DNA from: Hydrogenophaga sp. | GTDB taxonomy: Bacteria; Pseudomonadota; Gammaproteobacteria; Burkholderiales; Burkholderiaceae_C | Direction of reading: 5' to 3' | DNA: 64,000 nt | Assembly (NCBI RefSeq): GCF_018780385.1 | Contig: NZ_JADMJO010000013.1 | Location: forward strand, 1 to 64,000 | In this document: positions 18,326-30,965 of the stretch, one piece after another | How positions within the stretch are numbered: position 1 is the first letter of the stretch | Layout of the letters: every line of letters starts with the position of its first letter | Notes under the pieces: model-generated | What the model was told of the DNA's origin: nothing | Databases searched by the model: none | The model's input: only the letters and a program-made list of their open reading frames with translations | Position numbers and translations under genes: made by a program

Positions 18326-19414
18326 TCACGTCTGCTCCCGCTGCGCGTTGAGCCAGCGCTTGACCCGCACCCCGTTGCCCACCTGCTCCAGGTCGTGCTC
18401 GATGCCGGCGAGTTCGGCCTCCAGGGCACGCGCGTGATCGATCCGGTTCTGCAGCAGCGTGTTGGCGTTGGGTGAGAGTCCATCGGGCAGATCGAACTCG
18501 TCGGCCAGCGCGTTCTGGCGGCCGGCTCGCTCGCGCTCCAGCTCGGCCACCTGGGCTTTCAGGAGCAGCGTGAGTGAAGCCAGGCGCTCGTCGGAGAGTT
18601 TGTGCACCGCTGCGGGGTCGGCCAGTTCGACGCGGCTCTGGATCTGCAACAAGGTGACGAGGTCTCGCTTTTCATAGGCTGCATTGGCCTCGCTCATCAG
18701 CGCCGTCTTGCGCAGGCGGGCCTGCGGGTCGGTTTCGCGGTCGGGGTGCAGGGCGCTGGCCAGCTGGCGGAACAGACGGCGCAGCAGCGTGTCGGCGTCA
18801 TGCTGCTCGGTCTGACGCAGCGCAGCACCGGGTTTTTTGCGCTCGCGCTTGGCCTGCGCGGCCTCGCGCTTTTTGTCTTGGACTTCTTCCTGCGAGCGGC
18901 GCAGGCGCGCCATGCCGGCGCGCAGCAGTTGTTCGGCGCTGAGGTCCTGGCCTTCGTCGTCCAGCGGTTCGCCCAGCACCGACTCCAAGCGCGCACGCAG
19001 CGCATCGGCCGCCTCCCGCTTGAGCTGAGCGAGCGTGCGCGGGCTGTGGCGGTCGTGCAGTTCGCGCATGCCCTCGCTTCCCGGCCCACCGGCTTCGGCC
19101 AACGTGCGCGCGAGCTGGCATAGCACGGCGCGGGCCGTGTCGCATTGGCCTTGGCTGAGTTCCTTGCCTTGCAGGAAACCCTCCAACGCCAGCGCCACTT
19201 CACGCTGACCCCGCGCCAGTTGGCGGCGCAGCGGGTCGATGGCGCCATGCAGCTCCTGGCGGTGCAGCTGGCCCAGGGCGTCGAGCTCGGCGAGCTGGCT
19301 CTTCAGTTTGTCGATGCGGGTGAGCTGCAGGTTGTAGGCGCGGGCCGCAGCGGACAGGGGTTGTTCGCTGGGCGGCAGCACGAGCAGGGAGGCTGCAACG
19401 GGGGTCTTGGTCAT
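18326..19414 (-). CDS. J-domain-containing (DnaJ-like) protein
   Basis: HPD motif in LLRRLFRQLASALHPDRETDPQARLRKTALMSEANAAYEKRD; start placed at MTKTPVAAS (19414), not at the 20839 track end. Confidence 0.75.
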   Translation of the reverse strand: MTKTPVAASLLVLPPSEQPLSAAARAYNLQLTRIDKLKSQLAELDALGQLHRQELHGAIDPLRRQLARGQREVALALEGFLQGKELSQGQCDTARAVLCQLARTLAEAGGPGSEGMRELHDRHSPRTLAQLKREAADALRARLESVLGEPLDDEGQDLSAEQLLRAGMARLRRSQEEVQDKKREAAQAKRERKKPGAALRQTEQHDADTLLRRLFRQLASALHPDRETDPQARLRKTALMSEANAAYEKRDLVTLLQIQSRVELADPAAVHKLSDERLASLTLLLKAQVAELERERAGRQNALADEFDLPDGLSPNANTLLQNRIDHARALEAELAGIEHDLEQVGNGVRVKRWLNAQREQT

Positions 19415-19441
19415 GGACTCTCGACTATATTGCCCTGCACC

Positions 19442-20818
19442 ATGGCCAAAGACAAAACCCAATACACCTGCAACGAATGCGGCGGCTCCAGCCCCAAGTG
19501 GCTGGGCAAATGCCCGCACTGCAACGCCTGGAACACGTTGGTGGAATCGGTGGCCGAATCCACCGCGCCGTCGAAAAACCGCTTTGCCTCGCTCGCGAAG
19601 ACCGCCGAGGTCACCACCCTGGCCGACATCGACGCCACCGACGTGCAACGCACGCCCACGGGCCAAGACGAACTCGACCGCGTGCTGGGTGGCGGCATCG
19701 TGGAAGGCGGTGTGGTGCTGATCGGTGGCGACCCCGGCATCGGCAAGTCGACCCTGCTGCTGCAGGCGCTGGACTCGCTGCAGCGCGCAGGCCTGAAGAC
19801 GCTCTACGTGACGGGCGAAGAGAGCGGCGCGCAGGTGGCGCTGCGCTCGCGCCGACTCGGGCTCGATGGCTCGCAGGTGAGCGTGCTGGCCGAAATCCAG
19901 TTGGAGAAAATCCTGGCCACGCTGGACCATGTGAGGCCAGGCATCGCCGTGATCGATTCGATCCAGACCGTGTACTCCGAACAGCTCACCTCGGCGCCCG
20001 GTTCGGTGGCGCAGGTGCGCGAGTGCGCGGCGCACCTGACACGCGCGGCCAAGGCCAGCGGCACGGCGATCGTGCTGGTCGGCCACGTGACCAAAGAAGG
20101 CGCGCTGGCCGGGCCGCGCGTGCTGGAGCACATGGTGGACACGGTGCTGTACTTTGAAGGCGACACGCACAGCAGCTTCCGCCTGATCCGCGCGATCAAG
20201 AACCGCTTTGGCGCGGTCAACGAGATCGGCGTGTTCGCCATGACCGAGAAAGGCCTGAAGGGTGTGAGCAACCCGAGCGCGATTTTTCTCTCGCAACACA
20301 GCGAGCCTGTGCCGGGCAGTTGCGTGATGGTGACGCTGGAAGGCACGCGGCCCATGTTGGTGGAAATCCAGGCGCTGGTGGACAGCGGCGGGCCTTCTCC
20401 CCGGCGTTTGAGCGTGGGCCTGGACCGCGACCGCCTCGCCATGCTGCTCGCGGTGCTGCACCGCCACGCCGGCGTGGCCTGCATGGACCAGGACGTGTTC
20501 GTCAACGCCGTGGGCGGCGTGCGCATCAGCGAACCGGCGGCCGATCTGGCGGTGATGCTGGCCATCACCTCCAGCCTGCGCGGCCGGCCGCTGCCCAAGG
20601 GCTTCATCGCCTTTGGAGAAGTCGGCCTGGCCGGCGAAGTCCGCCCGGCCCCGCGCGGCCAGGAGCGACTGAAGGAAGCGGCCAAGCTGGGCTTCAGTGT
20701 GGCGGTGGTGCCCAAGGCCAACTTGCCGAAGAAAAACGACAAGGCGTTTGAGGGCCTCACGGTGCACGGCGTGGACCGCATCGAAGAGGCCATGGAGCTG
20801 GCCCGCAGCCTCGCCTGA
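19442..20818 (+). CDS. radA: DNA repair protein RadA
   Basis: MAKDKTQYTCNECGGSSPKWLGKCPHCNAWNTLVE zinc finger; GGDPGIGKSTLLLQ Walker A; RadA KNRFG motif. Confidence 0.96.
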   Translation: MAKDKTQYTCNECGGSSPKWLGKCPHCNAWNTLVESVAESTAPSKNRFASLAKTAEVTTLADIDATDVQRTPTGQDELDRVLGGGIVEGGVVLIGGDPGIGKSTLLLQALDSLQRAGLKTLYVTGEESGAQVALRSRRLGLDGSQVSVLAEIQLEKILATLDHVRPGIAVIDSIQTVYSEQLTSAPGSVAQVRECAAHLTRAAKASGTAIVLVGHVTKEGALAGPRVLEHMVDTVLYFEGDTHSSFRLIRAIKNRFGAVNEIGVFAMTEKGLKGVSNPSAIFLSQHSEPVPGSCVMVTLEGTRPMLVEIQALVDSGGPSPRRLSVGLDRDRLAMLLAVLHRHAGVACMDQDVFVNAVGGVRISEPAADLAVMLAITSSLRGRPLPKGFIAFGEVGLAGEVRPAPRGQERLKEAAKLGFSVAVVPKANLPKKNDKAFEGLTVHGVDRIEEAMELARSLA

Positions 20819-20880
20819 ACCCGCGCGGCCTGCGTACAAACCGCAGCGGCGCGCCCGCCGCGTCGAAGGACAATCGCCCC

Positions 20881-21315
20881 ATGCAATTCAAGAAATTCCT
20901 CGTTCCCCTGGGCTGTGCGGCCCTGTTGGTGGTGGCGCACCGCGCCTCCGGCTGGCCCGGCGTGGCCGCCGTCGGCGGTGGCCTGCTCATGTGGCTGCTG
21001 CTGCACGTCACCCGCCTCATGACGGTGCTCAAGCGCGCCGCCCACCGCCCGATCGGCCACGTGGACAGCGCGGTGATGCTCAACGCCAAGCTCAAACCCG
21101 GCGTCACGCTGATGCACGTCATCGCCATGACGCGCGCGCTGGGTGAGCGCATCTCGGATGAAGGCGCCGAGCCCGAGGTGTACCGCTGGACCGACGCCGG
21201 CCTGTCGACGGTGCAAGCCGAGTTCAACAACGGCAAGCTGGTGCGCTGGCAACTGACACGGCCCGACCCCGAGGCGTCACCCCCGGCACCCAACCCGACC
21301 AGCCCGGCGCCGTAA
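20881..21315 (+). CDS. Hypothetical membrane-anchored protein
   Basis: Complete ORF, two N-terminal hydrophobic segments, RBS-like context; no family recognised. Confidence 0.7.
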   Translation: MQFKKFLVPLGCAALLVVAHRASGWPGVAAVGGGLLMWLLLHVTRLMTVLKRAAHRPIGHVDSAVMLNAKLKPGVTLMHVIAMTRALGERISDEGAEPEVYRWTDAGLSTVQAEFNNGKLVRWQLTRPDPEASPPAPNPTSPAP

Positions 21316-21379
21316 AATCGCCGGTTTGGCGGCCATTCCTGTCGGTTGGGCGCCCCTCACGAACAACCCAAAGGACCCC

Positions 21380-22330
21380 ATGAACCCCATCGTTCCCTCG
21401 ATGTCCGACCGCGACGGCAAGATCTGGATGGACGGCCAGATGGTGGACTGGCGCGACGCCAAGATCCATGTGCTGACCCACACGCTGCACTACGGCTGTG
21501 GCGCTTTCGAGGGGGTGCGGGCTTACAACGCGGTCGGCGGCACGGCGATCTTCCGCCTGGAAGAGCACACCGAGCGTCTGTTCAACAGCGCCAAGATCCT
21601 GCGCATGAAGCTGCCCTTCACCATGGAAGAAGCCATGGAAGCGCAAAAAGCCGTGGTGCGCGAGAACAAGCTGGAGAGCTGCTACATCCGCCCGCTGACC
21701 TGGATCGGGGACAAGAAGCTGGGCGTGTCCCCCAAGGGCAACACCATCCACCTGATGGTGGCGGCGTGGGCCTGGGGCGCGTACCTGGGCGAAGAAGGCC
21801 TGAAGCGCGGCATCCGCGTGAAGACCAGCAGCTACACCCGCCACCACGTCAACATCACCATGACGCAGGCCAAGGCGGTGAGCAACTACACCAACAGCAT
21901 CCTGGCCAACATGGAAGTCACCGACGAGGGCTACGACGAAGCGCTGCTGCTTGACGCCTCCGGCTTCGTGAGCGAAGGCGCCGGCGAGAACATCTTCGTC
22001 GTCAAGAACGGCGTGATCTACACGCCCGACCTCTCGGCCGGCGCGCTCAACGGCATCACACGCAACACGGTGTTCCACATCGCCAAGGACCTGGGCCTGG
22101 AGATCATCCAGAAGCGCATCACCCGCGACGAGGTCTACATCGCCGACGAGGCTTTCTTCACCGGCACCGCCGCTGAGGTGACCCCCATCCGCGAACTCGA
22201 CCGCATCGAACTGGGCAAAGGCGACTACGTGGGCAGCCGCGGCCCGATCACCGAAAAGATCCAGAGCGCGTTCTTCGACATCGTCAACGGCCGCAACCCC
22301 AAGTACGCCCACTGGCTCACCAAGGTCTGA
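21380..22330 (+). CDS. ilvE: Branched-chain-amino-acid transaminase
   Basis: Class IV aminotransferase: IWMDGQMVDWRDAKIHVLTHTLHYGCGAFEGVRAY; EAFFTGTAAEVTPI. Confidence 0.95.
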   Translation: MNPIVPSMSDRDGKIWMDGQMVDWRDAKIHVLTHTLHYGCGAFEGVRAYNAVGGTAIFRLEEHTERLFNSAKILRMKLPFTMEEAMEAQKAVVRENKLESCYIRPLTWIGDKKLGVSPKGNTIHLMVAAWAWGAYLGEEGLKRGIRVKTSSYTRHHVNITMTQAKAVSNYTNSILANMEVTDEGYDEALLLDASGFVSEGAGENIFVVKNGVIYTPDLSAGALNGITRNTVFHIAKDLGLEIIQKRITRDEVYIADEAFFTGTAAEVTPIRELDRIELGKGDYVGSRGPITEKIQSAFFDIVNGRNPKYAHWLTKV

Positions 22331-22334
22331 CCCC

Positions 22335-22553
22335 ATGAGCTCCCCCAAGATCATCTCGGCCGTCGAACTCAAGGCCACCGACCTCAATGCCCAGGGCGGC
22401 GTGTTCTGCCCGAACAAGCTGGCCGACATGAAGCTCTGGAACAGCCACCCCAGGGTGTATCTGGATGTGAGTCACACCGGCGAGGCAAAATGTCCTTATT
22501 GCGGAACGGTGTACCGCCTCAAATCCGGCGAGACGGTTTCACACGGACACTGA
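22335..22553 (+). CDS. Zinc-finger (CHCC-type) domain protein
   Basis: CPNKLADMKLWNSHPRVYLDVSHTGEAKCPYCGTVYRLK. Confidence 0.88.
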   Translation: MSSPKIISAVELKATDLNAQGGVFCPNKLADMKLWNSHPRVYLDVSHTGEAKCPYCGTVYRLKSGETVSHGH

Positions 22554-22655
22554 TCCGGAACGGGATTCCGCCGAAAGTGGCGGTTTGGTGAAGATAATGC
22601 GTGGTTCACGGCGGCCTCCGGGCTGCCCCAAGATAGCCACCTATAGGGAAGTTTC

Positions 22656-23726
22656 ATGATTCTGGTCACTGGCGGCGCCGGCTTCATTGGCGGCAATTTC
22701 GTGCTCGACTGGCTGGCCCAGATGGCCGAGCCCGTTGTCAATCTCGACAAGCTCACCTACGCTGGTAACATGGAAAACTTGGCCAGCCTGCAGGGCGACG
22801 TGCGCCATGTGTTCGTACAGGGCGACATCGGCGATGGCGCCCTGGTGGCCCGGCTGCTGGCCGAGCACCGGCCCCGCGCGGTGATCAACTTCGCCGCCGA
22901 GAGCCACGTTGACCGCTCCATTCACGGCGCCGAAGACTTCATCCAGACCAACATCGTCGGCACCTTCCGCCTGCTCGAAGCGGTGCGCGCGCACTGGTCG
23001 GCTCTGCCGGCTGAAGAAAAATCTGCCTTCCGCATGCTGCACGTGAGTACCGACGAGGTCTACGGCAGCCTGGCGCCCGACGCGCCGGCCTTCACCGAAA
23101 CGCACGGCTTCGAGCCCAACAGCCCTTACTCGGCCAGCAAGGCAGCCAGCGACCACTTGGTGCGCGCCTGGCACCACACCCACGGCCTGCCGGTGCTCAC
23201 CACCAACTGCAGCAACAACTACGGCCCGTTCCATTTCCCTGAGAAACTCATCCCGCTGATGATCGTCAACGCACTCGCCGGCAAGCCCCTGCCGGTGTAC
23301 GGCGACGGCATGCAGGTGCGCGACTGGCTCTATGTGAAAGACCACTGCAGCGCGATCCGCCGCGTGCTGGAAGGCGGGCTGGTGGGCGAGACCTACAACG
23401 TCGGCGGCTGGAACGAAAAGCCCAACCTGGACATCGTGCGCACCGTCTGCGCCCTGCTCGACGAGCTGCGCCCGCGCACCGACGGCCAGCCCTACGCCAG
23501 CCAGATCAGCTATGTGAAAGACCGCCCCGGCCACGACCGTCGCTACGCCATCGACGCGCGCAAGATCGAACGCGAACTGGGCTGGAAGCCTGCTGAGACC
23601 TTCGAGAGCGGCATCCGCAAGACCGTGCAGTGGTACCTGGACCACCCCGAGTGGGTGGCGAACGTGCAGAGCGGTTCTTATCGGCAGTGGGTGCAGGCGC
23701 AGTACGAGGCCGCGATCACCGCCTGA
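22656..23726 (+). CDS. rmlB: dTDP-glucose 4,6-dehydratase
   Basis: [76 protein letters not shown]. Confidence 0.96.
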   Translation: MILVTGGAGFIGGNFVLDWLAQMAEPVVNLDKLTYAGNMENLASLQGDVRHVFVQGDIGDGALVARLLAEHRPRAVINFAAESHVDRSIHGAEDFIQTNIVGTFRLLEAVRAHWSALPAEEKSAFRMLHVSTDEVYGSLAPDAPAFTETHGFEPNSPYSASKAASDHLVRAWHHTHGLPVLTTNCSNNYGPFHFPEKLIPLMIVNALAGKPLPVYGDGMQVRDWLYVKDHCSAIRRVLEGGLVGETYNVGGWNEKPNLDIVRTVCALLDELRPRTDGQPYASQISYVKDRPGHDRRYAIDARKIERELGWKPAETFESGIRKTVQWYLDHPEWVANVQSGSYRQWVQAQYEAAITA

Positions 23727-23794
23727 ACCACGTTGCCGCTACCGCACTGTGCGGGCCCCTAGGCATTCGCCGTATAGAGAAAAACTTCATATCC

Positions 23795-24658
23795 ATGGAC
23801 CAACACAGCCCCGCACGCGCAGACGAATTCGAAGACTCCATCGATCTTTTCGATGTTGTACTGACCTTGGCTGAGAACATCAAGCTCCTGTTGCTGGGAC
23901 CTTTGATTGCAGGAGCGCTGGTGTACGGTCTGACATTCCTTCTACCGCAGAAGTTTCAGAGTACCGCAGTATTGCGATCGGAAGCAGAAGTCGCCTCCTA
24001 CATGACCACCGCCGCGGTTCTTGACGCGTCACTGGCCAATCTTGGCTTTTTGAAGGATCTGTCTGAGGAAGAAGCGGAGGAAGCCCGCATTGACTTGACC
24101 CAGCGCATCACAACCCAAGTAGGTCGCAACGACAAACTTGTGACCCTCCATGTGATCGCAGACTCACCGGGAGTGGCCCAAAGTATCGCCAACGAAATAC
24201 TCAAAAATACCTTCGCCGGTCTCAGACCGAAAGGTGCCGAGTTGAAGCGATTGGAAACTCAAAAGACCGCACTGGAGCAGCAAATCAGCGAACTCTTGAC
24301 AACAAGCAAGAAGGCGCAAAAGCTTTTGGACGAATCCTCCCCCGCGGGCGACAACGGTCTTTTGGCTGAATCCATATCCAGCCTTTCTGAAGGTGGGATC
24401 CGAATGCAGGAAACGTTGCTTAAGGTAGAAAAAAAGATCGAGGGTTTGACCACTGAGGACTTGCTGCAGTCCCCGACCTTGCCCAAAAGACCTGCGGCAC
24501 CAAGGAAGGGCCTGACCGCAATTCTTAGCGCGGTCGGGATAGGATTCCTCTTACTGGTGTTCGTTCTCGTGAGGCATTTCTGGATAACTGCCAACACGTT
24601 GGAGCCGCAGCGGCACCGTCTGGATGCCTTGAAGCGCACGTACGGACTTGGTCGATGA
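23795..24658 (+). CDS. wzz: Wzz/chain-length-determinant-family protein
   Basis: N- and C-terminal TM segments flanking a coiled-coil region; Wzz-like N-terminus IDLFDVVLTLAENIKLLLLGPLIAGALVYGLTFLLP; Pro-rich motif LPKRPAAPRKGL before TM2. Confidence 0.85.
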   Translation: MDQHSPARADEFEDSIDLFDVVLTLAENIKLLLLGPLIAGALVYGLTFLLPQKFQSTAVLRSEAEVASYMTTAAVLDASLANLGFLKDLSEEEAEEARIDLTQRITTQVGRNDKLVTLHVIADSPGVAQSIANEILKNTFAGLRPKGAELKRLETQKTALEQQISELLTTSKKAQKLLDESSPAGDNGLLAESISSLSEGGIRMQETLLKVEKKIEGLTTEDLLQSPTLPKRPAAPRKGLTAILSAVGIGFLLLVFVLVRHFWITANTLEPQRHRLDALKRTYGLGR

Positions 24659-25557
24659 GTCTCATCCTGCTCTTGGGGCGAAATGGGCAGCTCGGTTGGG
24701 AGCTCCAGCGAAGTTTGGCGCCGCTGGGTGAACTGGTCGCGTTGGACCGGCGCAGCACAGGGAGTGACGGTGGCTGCGGTGATCTCAACAATCTGGAGGG
24801 TTTGCGCGAAACCGTGCTGCGACTGCGCCCCGACGTGATCGTGAACGCGGCGGCCCACACCGCCGTGGACAAGGCCGAGAGCGAGCCTGAGCAAGCGCGC
24901 GCCGCCAATGCACTGGCGCCGGGCGCGCTGGCACAAGCCGCCAGCGAAGTGGGTGCCCTGCTGGTGCACTACTCCACCGACTACGTGTTTGACGGCAGCG
25001 GCACCGCGCCATGGAGCGAAGATGCAGTCACCGGTCCTTTAAGCGTGTACGGGCAGACCAAACTGGAAGGCGAGCAGCTGATCGCTGCGGCCGATGCGCG
25101 CCACCTGATCTTTCGCACCAGCTGGGTCTACGCCGCGCGTGGCGGCAACTTCGCCAAGACCATGCTGCGGCTGGCGCAGGAACGCGACAGCCTCACCGTG
25201 ATTGACGACCAGTTCGGCGCGCCGACCGGCGCCGAATTGATCGCCGACGTGACGGCCCACGCCATTCACCAAACCCTGCGCGAGGAAGCGCACTGCGGCA
25301 CCTACCACCTTGCGGCAGCAGGCGAAACCACCTGGAACGGCTACGCCCGCTTCGTGCTTGAGGCGGCTCGCGCCCTCAAGCCAGACCTCGCGATCAAGGC
25401 CCGGGAAGTGGCGCCAGTGCCCACCAGCGCCTTCCCCACACCGGCACGCCGACCCCTGAATTCGCGCCTGGACACGACCCGCCTGCGCGACAATTTTGGC
25501 CTCACGCTGCCCGACTGGCAGCACGGCGTGCGGCGTATGCTCGCCGAAATTCTTTGA
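24655..25557 (+). CDS. rmlD: dTDP-4-dehydrorhamnose reductase
   Basis: [44 protein letters not shown]. Confidence 0.95.
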   Translation: MSLILLLGRNGQLGWELQRSLAPLGELVALDRRSTGSDGGCGDLNNLEGLRETVLRLRPDVIVNAAAHTAVDKAESEPEQARAANALAPGALAQAASEVGALLVHYSTDYVFDGSGTAPWSEDAVTGPLSVYGQTKLEGEQLIAAADARHLIFRTSWVYAARGGNFAKTMLRLAQERDSLTVIDDQFGAPTGAELIADVTAHAIHQTLREEAHCGTYHLAAAGETTWNGYARFVLEAARALKPDLAIKAREVAPVPTSAFPTPARRPLNSRLDTTRLRDNFGLTLPDWQHGVRRMLAEIL

Positions 25558-25567
25558 GACAAAACGC

Positions 25568-26455
25568 ATGACACAACGCAAAGGCATCATCCTGGCCGGC
25601 GGCTCCGGTACCCGCCTGCACCCGGCCACACTGGCGATCAGCAAACAGCTGCTGCCGGTGTATGACAAGCCGATGATTTACTACCCACTGACAACCCTGA
25701 TGCTTGCTGGTATCCGCGACGTGCTCATCATCAGCACGCCGCAGGACACGCCACGCTTCCAGCAATTGCTGGGCGACGGCAGTGCGTGGGGCATGAACCT
25801 GCAGTACGCGGTGCAACCCAGCCCCGACGGTCTGGCACAGGCCTTCATCATCGGCGCCAACTTTGTGGGCAACAGCCCCAGCGCCCTGGTGCTCGGCGAC
25901 AACATCTACTACGGCCACGACTTCACCACGCTGCTGGCCGACGCCGACACAAAGGCGAGCGGCGCCACCGTGTTCGCCTACCACGTGAACGACCCCGAGC
26001 GCTACGGCGTGGTGGCCTTCGACGCGCAAGGCAAGGCCCGCAGCATCGAAGAAAAGCCTGCCAAGCCCCAGAGCAACTACGCCGTCACCGGCCTGTACTT
26101 CTACGACCAGCAGGTGGTGGACATTGCGAAAGCGGTGAAGCCCAGCGCGCGCGGCGAGCTGGAAATCACCGCTGTGAACCAAAGCTATTTGGACATTGGC
26201 CAGCTCAACGTGCAGATCTTGGAGCGAGGTTACGCGTGGCTGGACACCGGCACTCACGACAGCCTGCTCGAAGCCAGCCAGTTCATCGCCACACTGGAGC
26301 ACCGCCAAGGCCTGAAGATCGCCTGCCCTGAAGAAATTTCATGGCGGCACGGCTGGATCGACAGCGCCCAACTGGAGGTCCTCGCGCAACCCATGCTCAA
26401 GAACGGCTACGGCCAGTATCTCGTGCGTCTCCTCAAGGACCCGGTGCTCCGATGA
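25568..26455 (+). CDS. rmlA: Glucose-1-phosphate thymidylyltransferase
   Basis: [46 protein letters not shown]. Confidence 0.97.
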   Translation: MTQRKGIILAGGSGTRLHPATLAISKQLLPVYDKPMIYYPLTTLMLAGIRDVLIISTPQDTPRFQQLLGDGSAWGMNLQYAVQPSPDGLAQAFIIGANFVGNSPSALVLGDNIYYGHDFTTLLADADTKASGATVFAYHVNDPERYGVVAFDAQGKARSIEEKPAKPQSNYAVTGLYFYDQQVVDIAKAVKPSARGELEITAVNQSYLDIGQLNVQILERGYAWLDTGTHDSLLEASQFIATLEHRQGLKIACPEEISWRHGWIDSAQLEVLAQPMLKNGYGQYLVRLLKDPVLR

Positions 26456-26994
26456 AAGTCACACCCACCACCATCCCCAATGTGCTGATCATCGAACCCA
26501 AGGTGTTTGGCGACGAACGCGGATTTTTCTTCGAGAGCTTCAACCAGACGGCCTTCAATGAGGCGACTGGTCTGGATGTGAACTTCGTGCAGGACAACCA
26601 CAGCCGCAGCGCCCAGGGGGTGTTGCGGGGGCTGCACTACCAAGTGCCGCCGCATGCGCAGGGAAAGCTGGTTCGGGTGGTGCGCGGAAGCGTGTTTGAT
26701 GTGGCGGTGGATATTCGCCAGGGATCACCAACCTTTGGCCAGTGGGTGGGGATGGAACTCTCTGAGGAGAATCACAAGCAACTTTGGATACCTCCAGGCT
26801 TTGCCCACGGCTTTTTGGTGCTGAGCACGTCTGCCGACTTTCTGTACAAGACCACGGACTACTACGCACCGCAACACGAGCGCTGCATCGCCTGGAATGA
26901 TCCCACCATCAAGGTGCACTGGCCCGAAGACTTCGTACCACTGTTGTCGGCCAAGGATCAATTGGGCATGCCGTTTCGCGAAGCCGATCTCTGA
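26452..26994 (+). CDS. rmlC: dTDP-4-dehydrorhamnose 3,5-epimerase
   Basis: [52 protein letters not shown]. Confidence 0.96.
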   Translation: MKVTPTTIPNVLIIEPKVFGDERGFFFESFNQTAFNEATGLDVNFVQDNHSRSAQGVLRGLHYQVPPHAQGKLVRVVRGSVFDVAVDIRQGSPTFGQWVGMELSEENHKQLWIPPGFAHGFLVLSTSADFLYKTTDYYAPQHERCIAWNDPTIKVHWPEDFVPLLSAKDQLGMPFREADL

Positions 26995-27013
26995 GTTTTT
27001 TATCCTCTCGTAC

Positions 27014-29843
<2,830 letters not shown>

Positions 29844-29863
29844 TTTTCTCTTCGAAGCCGCCT

Positions 29864-30952
29864 ATGGAATTCATCGACCTGAAGACCCAGTACCAGCACC
29901 TCAAGACGGAAATTGATGCAGGTATCCAGCGCGTGCTGGACCATGGGCAATACATCCTGGGACCTGAAGTGGCCGAGCTGGAGGAGAAACTAGCCGCCTA
30001 CACCGGGTCGAAGCACTGCATAACCGTGGCCAACGGAACAGATGCGCTGCAAATTGCGCAGATGGCGCTGGGCATCGGGTCGGGCGACGAAGTGATCACG
30101 CCCGGCTTCACCTACATTGCCACCGCCGAGACCGTAGCTCTGTTAAGGGCCACGCCGGTGTATGTGGACGTCGACCCCTACACCTGCAACCTGGACCCCG
30201 CATTGCTCGAAGCTGCCATCACGCCCCGCACCAAGGCCATCATTCCGGTGAGCCTTTACGGTCAGTGCGCGGACTTCGACGCGATCAACGCCATAGCCGC
30301 GACGCACGGCATCCCGGTGATTGAAGACGCTGCGCAAAGCTTTGGCGCCACTTACAAGGGTCGCAAGAGCTGCAACCTCACCACCATCGCCTGCGCCAGC
30401 TTTTTCCCCAGCAAACCGCTGGGGTGTTACGGCGATGGTGGTGCCTTGTTCACCAACGATGACGAACTGGCCCGCGTGATGCGACAGATCGCCCGCCATG
30501 GCCAGGACCGCCGTTACCACCACATCCGCGTAGGTGTGAACAGTCGGCTGGACACCTTGCAGGCCGCAGTGTTGCTGCCCAAGCTGGCGGTGCTGGACGA
30601 AGAGATCCGCTTGCGCCAGATCGTGGCCAAACGATATGGCCGCCTGCTGGCACCGTTTGACGCGGTCACCACGCCGACAGTTGACGAGCACAACCAGAGC
30701 GCCTGGGCGCAGTACACCGTTCAGGTTCAAGGCAGGGATGCGCGGCAAGCGTTGATGAAGCAACGGAACGTCCCCACGACGGTGCACTACCCCTTGCCAC
30801 TCAACCAGCAACCCGCGGTGGCCGATGCGAATGCTCGGCTGCCTGTGGGCGACCGGCTGGCCACTCTAGTGCTGAGCCTACCCATGAGCCCCACACTGAC
30901 CGAACAAGATCAGCAGGCCGTCGTCGAGGCTCTTTGCCGCGCTCCGGGTTGA
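29864..30952 (+). CDS. wbpE: DegT/DnrJ/EryC1 aminotransferase (WbpE-like)
   Basis: MEFIDLKTQYQHLKTEIDAGIQRVLDHGQYILGPEVAELEEKLAAYTG; SFFPSKPLGCYGDGGALFTND; start moved to 29864. Confidence 0.92.
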   Translation: MEFIDLKTQYQHLKTEIDAGIQRVLDHGQYILGPEVAELEEKLAAYTGSKHCITVANGTDALQIAQMALGIGSGDEVITPGFTYIATAETVALLRATPVYVDVDPYTCNLDPALLEAAITPRTKAIIPVSLYGQCADFDAINAIAATHGIPVIEDAAQSFGATYKGRKSCNLTTIACASFFPSKPLGCYGDGGALFTNDDELARVMRQIARHGQDRRYHHIRVGVNSRLDTLQAAVLLPKLAVLDEEIRLRQIVAKRYGRLLAPFDAVTTPTVDEHNQSAWAQYTVQVQGRDARQALMKQRNVPTTVHYPLPLNQQPAVADANARLPVGDRLATLVLSLPMSPTLTEQDQQAVVEALCRAPG

Positions 30953-30965
30953 AGACTGTGCTCAC

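Noticed and set aside
19415-20839. N-terminal extension of minus-strand ORF 18326-20839
   Set aside because: The extension is antisense to radA; the J-domain protein most plausibly starts at 19414.
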